Of a DNA stretch of 64,000 bases, positions 59,303 to 64,000 are shown in pieces. Positions within the stretch are counted from its first letter, which is position 1, and the number at the start of each line of letters is the position of its first letter. A program made the position numbers and the translations under genes. The notes beneath the pieces are model-generated. The model saw only the letters and a program-made list of their open reading frames with translations. It searched no databases and had not been told where the DNA came from. Source of the stretch: Schistosoma haematobium (Eukaryota > Platyhelminthes > Trematoda > Strigeidida > Schistosomatidae); contig NC_067195.1 in the NCBI RefSeq assembly GCF_000699445.3, forward strand, positions 12,770,787 through 12,834,786. The letters are read 5' to 3'.

Positions 59303-59999
59303 TTATTATTATATTATCTCGATCTTTGTTTTTACGATATATTATATCTTTTTTTAAAAAAACAATTTTAATATGCTTATATATTTATATTTTTGTTTAA
59401 AAAAACAAACAAAAAACATAAATTTTTTTAAAGCTATTACGTGTGCTTGAGTTTATTTTCCTTGTTTTTTCGCCGACATTGTGGTTTTACGCACATACGA
59501 GTGTATTTTTTACTATTTTGTACTTCGGTCCCATATAGTAAGGAAAGACGACCAGACACTGCTAGACCTAGCAAGCTATCAGAAGAGTGTTTGCCAACGA
59601 CATACCCGTTGGGTTTAAACTTCTGACTGGCCACGTCTTAGGGTCATCACCACCCCACTAGGGGGGAAGTGGTCTGTAGCGGTAAATAAATCCGCAAAAT
59701 AAATTGCTCCGTAAGTTTTCAATATTGGATGATGACCAGATTAGTTTTAGTGGACTCACCTAACTGAAGGCGCTCGGTCATGCATCCGCACCAGATCACG
59801 TGTGGTAACGCCGTGCTCAACATCAACCGCAATCGCTAGCCAGATTAGATAAGAGAATTCCGATTTATTGGTTATCGCCAAATACACTCTCCCGATCTCC
59901 TCGACTCTGTCTTTTGATTTCTCTTGATGGGTACGAATTATATTAGAAGGTGTTACTGGTAAAAGCGTTGTCAAACACTGAATACCTGTGCCACCTTCA
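59303..59999 (+). mobile_element. Second Gypsy 3' end with LTR
   Basis: Nearly identical to 49744-50427: 3' internal region, polypurine tract (with one more G), and an LTR of 325 bp at 59675-59999 starting TGTAGCGG. Differences are mostly homopolymer lengths and single bases. No pol precedes it. Confidence 0.8.
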
Positions 60000-62240
60000 A
60001 GTTCATGAATATTAGATCAGGTCAGCTATTATTACTTGTGCAAAGCATAACACGTGCTTAGTACAAAACTGCAATGCTTTTATTATTTTGCTCCCACTTA
60101 AGTATTCCCATTCATCTGCATCTATTTTAACATGAAGACATACAAGCAGAGTTGGTGTCTGATAAACCGAAAGTCCCAGTTCTCGAAAAGATTCTTAACA
60201 TTTGTTCACAGCCAGTTGCATTTAAATGAGACACAGAACACCCATCTTCTAAGGCTGTATACTGCTGTTTTGTGGCCAACTATAAGCTCAGACGCTTAGC
60301 AATCCTTCTACCTATGTTTTTGCTGGGGAAATTGTCTAATGACAGTGATCTTGAAATATGGTCAGTGATAGATGTACGGTCTAGAAATAAACACCAAACA
60401 TACTTAAAGCTATCTTATAATGTATGTCAGCAACAGTACCAAAGGCTTTTTTTCCTATTTTTCATCAGACTGATTTCAGTCATTGTACTCATTAGAAACA
60501 GGCCTCTGTACTTACTAAACTGATCTGTTTCGTTACAGACTTCCAACACTATACTTAAGTATACCATAATTTTTCCGACTAAACTGAATTATACGACAAC
60601 CAAGGATACTAAACAAAGCAAGTGTCATAATTATTGTTTCATTTACACAGACATGTTGCTCAAAGTAGTTAAATGGACGTAATTAAGCCGATAAAACCAA
60701 AACACGAAATATAGGCCAGTCGAACTTACCTAACAGAAGACAAAGGATATATAAATTGCTTTCAGGCTTAAGACATCAGTCATAAAAACATAGTTTACAG
60801 TACAACAAATCTTTCTTTAGTAACATTATGCACTCATGGTCTATCTGGAAACAATCAACTATGTGACTGAAATCACTATGACTTGGGATATCATCCCAGC
60901 GTGCAATGAACGTACAGTGTAACGCAGTCAGACGTGGCGAATAAAAATTACAACTAGAGCAAAATTAACAACATAATCTAGTTCTTTAATGAAAAATACA
61001 TTATGAAATGACAAATTCTATGATTACTTGAACGTATAGATGACCGCTATTACTTTGGGCGATCCATTAAGCTTACATGATTGCGTCGCGGATAATATCA
61101 CCCATCGTTTTACGACAGTTTGACCTTCAGGTGCTCAGCGACCTCCACAGAGGGCGATACCTATGAAGTTTTGCCCTACATGTTTGAGGCAGCGCTAAAG
61201 GGATATCGCCACACTTTTGCGCTACTTTTACATTTCTGCTTCTCGCACAGCCCTAATTCGAAGTTATTCATAAATCAATTCAAAATTTTATTTTCCGTTT
61301 TCACATTTAGGTTAAAAATGGTTATCCACTTTGCGTTACATGGTATCGCGAAGTCCTTGAAAATTCATTAATCAGGTGCTGCTATAATAGTTTTTTCGTA
61401 TTTGCATCGCAGACTAGCAATTATTTCTACTTAGATATACACTGATGGTAGACAAATCATGTTTTTAGATATGAAATAGCATGATCCAGGCATATATCGT
61501 CATAAAAATTGTATTGTCGTCAAGGCTACCAAGACTGCGTTACAAGTAACGATACCATGGTAAGATTTATCGTTTTTCCCTTCTTTATCACAATTTTGGC
61601 TAATTTTCACTGTTTTATTCGACTTTTATGGCAGAAATAGGTTGGAAGTGAAAACATTAGGTGTCCTGAGTGTTGTGAATATTATATAAATGCTATAGAT
61701 GATAATAACACATACCAAGATGTAAATATCACTTTCTACAGTTAGATATATTAGCCACCAGATGATTATATTGCAGTAAATAAATCATAATCATGCGGAA
61801 GAGGTGTAATTATGTGAAGATTTCACCAGAGACCGAGCTAAGATAGCTTTACTACCTCTCGTGCAGAGTTACAATGTTTTGGCTGCCGGTATTCTTGCAA
61901 AAATAGCTAATATCAGAAATAATTACTGATATAAGGCTGTTACGAGGACGCACTTAAAAGTAAGATTCGATAATCAAGATATCTTGATCTCAGGTGGCTA
62001 GATTTTGTGAGATCCTATGTGATGACCTTCGGAAATCAACTTAGGCCTGTTTACCTTACGTACTGATGCCGTAAATGACAATTACTCATAACTTACGTGG
62101 GACTAAATTAGAATATGTATCAAGAATCGCAGGTTACACAGGACGATTCAAAGTAAGTTCACACAGTGGTCTTTATATATGTTAATCGTCTAAGTTTCCG
62201 AAGTGCAACCTTCCCAAAGAATTAAGTAATATAATCCATG
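60000..62240. other. AT-rich sequence, nothing recognised
   Basis: Open frames at 60272-60523 and 61120-61371 carry no domain I know and lack good splice contexts. No repeat matched within the window. Confidence 0.4.
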
Positions 62241-62597
62241 TGTAGCGTGGCGTCGAGTTGAGATTAACTATGAACACCGCTACAAAGAAACACGTGCCAG
62301 GTAAATCAGAAGGCGGAGGTTGAACGTAACCAGATTTATTTCGTTGGCGATCTCGTGGTATTGAACGAATACCGAGATCGTGCCAAGGAATGGTACAAGT
62401 GGAAGCAGATGACAGGAGTACGTACGAACAGTACCAAACACCGCGGAACAATGATGGAAGGTAATGGAAGCACAAAATGGCTATAATTAGCACAGTTAAA
62501 CAAAAGCACATTAAAACAAACACTGGTACAGTTGGTCATAATAATAATTATTTTTATTAAACCAGTCGTGTTCTCGTGATAAACGTGAGTCACTACA
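62241..62597 (-). repeat. LTR of a second Gypsy family, 3' copy
   Basis: The minus strand starts TGTAGTGACTCACGTTTATC at 62597, right after the polypurine tract AGCGGGGGGCTCC (62610-62598), and ends ...CGCCACGCTACA at 62241, giving TG...CA ends and about 357 bp. The 5' LTR would lie beyond position 64000. Confidence 0.7.
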
Positions 62598-63156
62598 GGA
62601 GCCCCCCGCTAGAAAGGGTTAACACTTTCGATAAATAGCGGTTTAAATCGTGGGACTGATCGGCCGACGACCGATTGTAGGACGGAAGAATTGGCGAACA
62701 GGAAAGCGATCGTTGATCGTCGAGTTGCCAACGTAGGTCGTTTTCGGAGAACGGTACCAGGAGCGATGTGTTGTATTTATTGCTTGAGTTAGCATGCTAC
62801 ACCAGAGTGGTTTGTATCCAGAATCTGAAGATTTTGTTCGTAGAGAAAGCGGACCAGAAACGCTGCAGACGAAGGACGAAACCACGTTGAGCCAAAAGAC
62901 CAGAAGCGACCGTAACGACCAAGTTCGAGAACAAGCGTATGCCAAGCATTCGAAACCAATATATCGACTGAGTACGTTGACAAGAGCGTGGGTGATCAGG
63001 CCAGCTTTCGCCAAAGTTGACTGGAGTCGACGGAACCAAACGGAGATGGTCGAAGGCGTGGGCTCAGGAAACAAAAAGAAAATCAAAAAAGAGAAGAGTG
63101 TAGCATGCGTGTAGTATAGGAATAATCCTACACCGTATCGGTTGTTGACTGCGCGA
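62598..63156 (-). other. Gypsy-2 3' internal non-coding region
   Basis: Lies between the pol stop and the polypurine tract of the minus-strand element. It has overlapping open frames on both strands but no recognisable domain. Confidence 0.5.
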
Positions 63157-64000
63157 CTATTCGCGGAAGTGTACGGGCAACCGTACTCGGAGACCGGAAC
63201 GTGAGACGGCAGTCTCGTTCGCGTCGCGTGAGCCTGCAATCTCATCCGAAGTCAAGGGCGGCGTGGTCTGCTGATCTGGACGTGAGACTGTCGTCTCATC
63301 CGTAGACGGTGCAGATGACGCGTGCTGTTGACTGGGACGTGAGAATGAGGTCTCAGATGTATCTAGCGTGGGACCTGAAGATGGTTTGAGGATCCCGCTA
63401 GTAGGTTTGCTTGGTCTAGCATTGAATCCCAGGTTATCAGATAGGGCACTGTCATCGACGTGTGCTGGTTTGAGACGATCAATGCTGACGATCTCGATGC
63501 GGCCGTGTCGATCGACCTTGAAGGTCTTTTCGTGACGAGCGATCACGTGAAAAGGGCCTTCGTAAGGTTGTTGCAAAGGTTTGCATACCGAATCTACTCG
63601 TATGAAAACATGTGAACAGGTAGATAACTCTCGAGGGAGAGCGACCTGTCGATGTTGTATTCGAGTTGACACCGGAGACAGCGTTCGCATAAATGCAGAC
63701 AGTCGTTGGACGTAGTCTGATTTAGCGAAATCATGTCTGCTCCGTGGTGTGAAGAATTCTCCGGGCAGACGCAATGTCATGCCGTATACCAGTTCAGCGG
63801 CGGAACATTGTATATCTGCCTTCAAGCTCGTTCGAATACCTAAGAGGACGAGCGATAAGGTTTCGTACCAGTCGTCGTTCTCGTGTGCTCGTAGAGAACT
63901 TTTAAGTTGGCAATGAAACCGTTCAACTTAACCATTTGATGCTGGTAGGTAGACGTCAATGCGTATGCGAATGCATTCCGTACCAAGCAACCGGGTCAGC
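63157..64000 (-). pseudogene. Ty3/Gypsy integrase C-terminal part
   Basis: The minus strand from the window edge reads LTRLLGTECIRIRID..., then NG-stop-VERFHCQLKSSLRA (TAA replaces a Leu codon near 63930), WYETLSLVLLGIRTSLKADI, AAELVYGMTLRLPGEFFTPR, CSHVFIRVDSVCKPLQQPYE, GPFHVIARHEKTFKVDRHGR and IEIVSIDRLKPAHVD, then a Thr/Ser/Pro-rich tail ending LPVHFRE. It is homologous to 49062-49727 but clearly a different family. The rest of pol lies outside the window. Confidence 0.88.

Noticed and set aside
61120..61371. 83-residue open frame
   Set aside because: No domain, start is not ATG, and no splice signals of quality; not enough to support a gene.

Overview
The window reads as nuclear DNA of a blood fluke (genus Schistosoma). 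The evidence is an AT-rich background, SINEs with Sm-alpha-type hammerhead ribozymes, RTE-like and CR1-like LINEs, Penelope elements with GIY-YIG ends, Ty3/Gypsy elements of the schistosome type, a Merlin (ISXO2-like) DNA transposon, and a host gene whose first intron is tiny and whose later introns are very long. The species cannot be fixed from this sequence alone.

Host genes are sparse. Four exons on the minus strand (42098 down to 31516) encode the N-terminal and middle part of an NAD-dependent glycerol-3-phosphate dehydrogenase. Introns grow from 41 bp to about 2.5 kb to about 7.3 kb, and the C-terminal exons were not found. One orphan minus-strand exon at 13290-13456 starts an unrecognised protein. 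A possible DUF4806-like exon lies at 51134-51432 (+). Everything else that is recognisable is repeat.

Layout: 455-1560 is a hammerhead SINE cut by a Merlin copy with an 8-bp target duplication. 4684-12076 is a minus-strand, internally deleted RTE-like element (RTE-A copy 1). It is split by a younger plus-strand insertion (5195-9166) in which a U6 snRNA copy is fused to the 5' end of a nearly full-length RTE-like LINE, flanked by a 7-bp target duplication. 12519-20360 holds fragments of another RTE family (RTE-B), a Penelope remnant and a LINE lacking its endonuclease. 20894-24082 is RTE-A copy 2, with an 8-bp target duplication. 25631-27572 is an inverted repeat of a Penelope 3' region holding an AAT tract of about 204 units. 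27800-34345 lies inside or downstream of the dehydrogenase gene and is rich in hammerhead SINEs. 34470-38095 holds RTE-A copy 3 and small derivatives made only of its UTRs. 42367-44905 is a truncated RTE-B copy just upstream of the dehydrogenase start. 45690-50427 is a decayed Gypsy element carrying a Penelope insertion with a hammerhead-like 3' motif. 50500-50830 is a BEL/Pao scrap. About 51970-59302 is a nearly intact CR1-like LINE whose ORF1 is cut by a fold-back Merlin derivative with TTAGGG-like filler. 59303-59999 is a second Gypsy 3' end. 62241-64000 is the 3' half of a different Gypsy element on the minus strand.

The most notable items are the U6::LINE chimera with intact boundaries, three separate hammerhead contexts (tRNA-like SINE, Sm-alpha, Penelope 3' end), a family of RTE copies that share one endonuclease-removing deletion, UTR-only LINE derivatives, and the long AAT tract on one arm of an inverted repeat.
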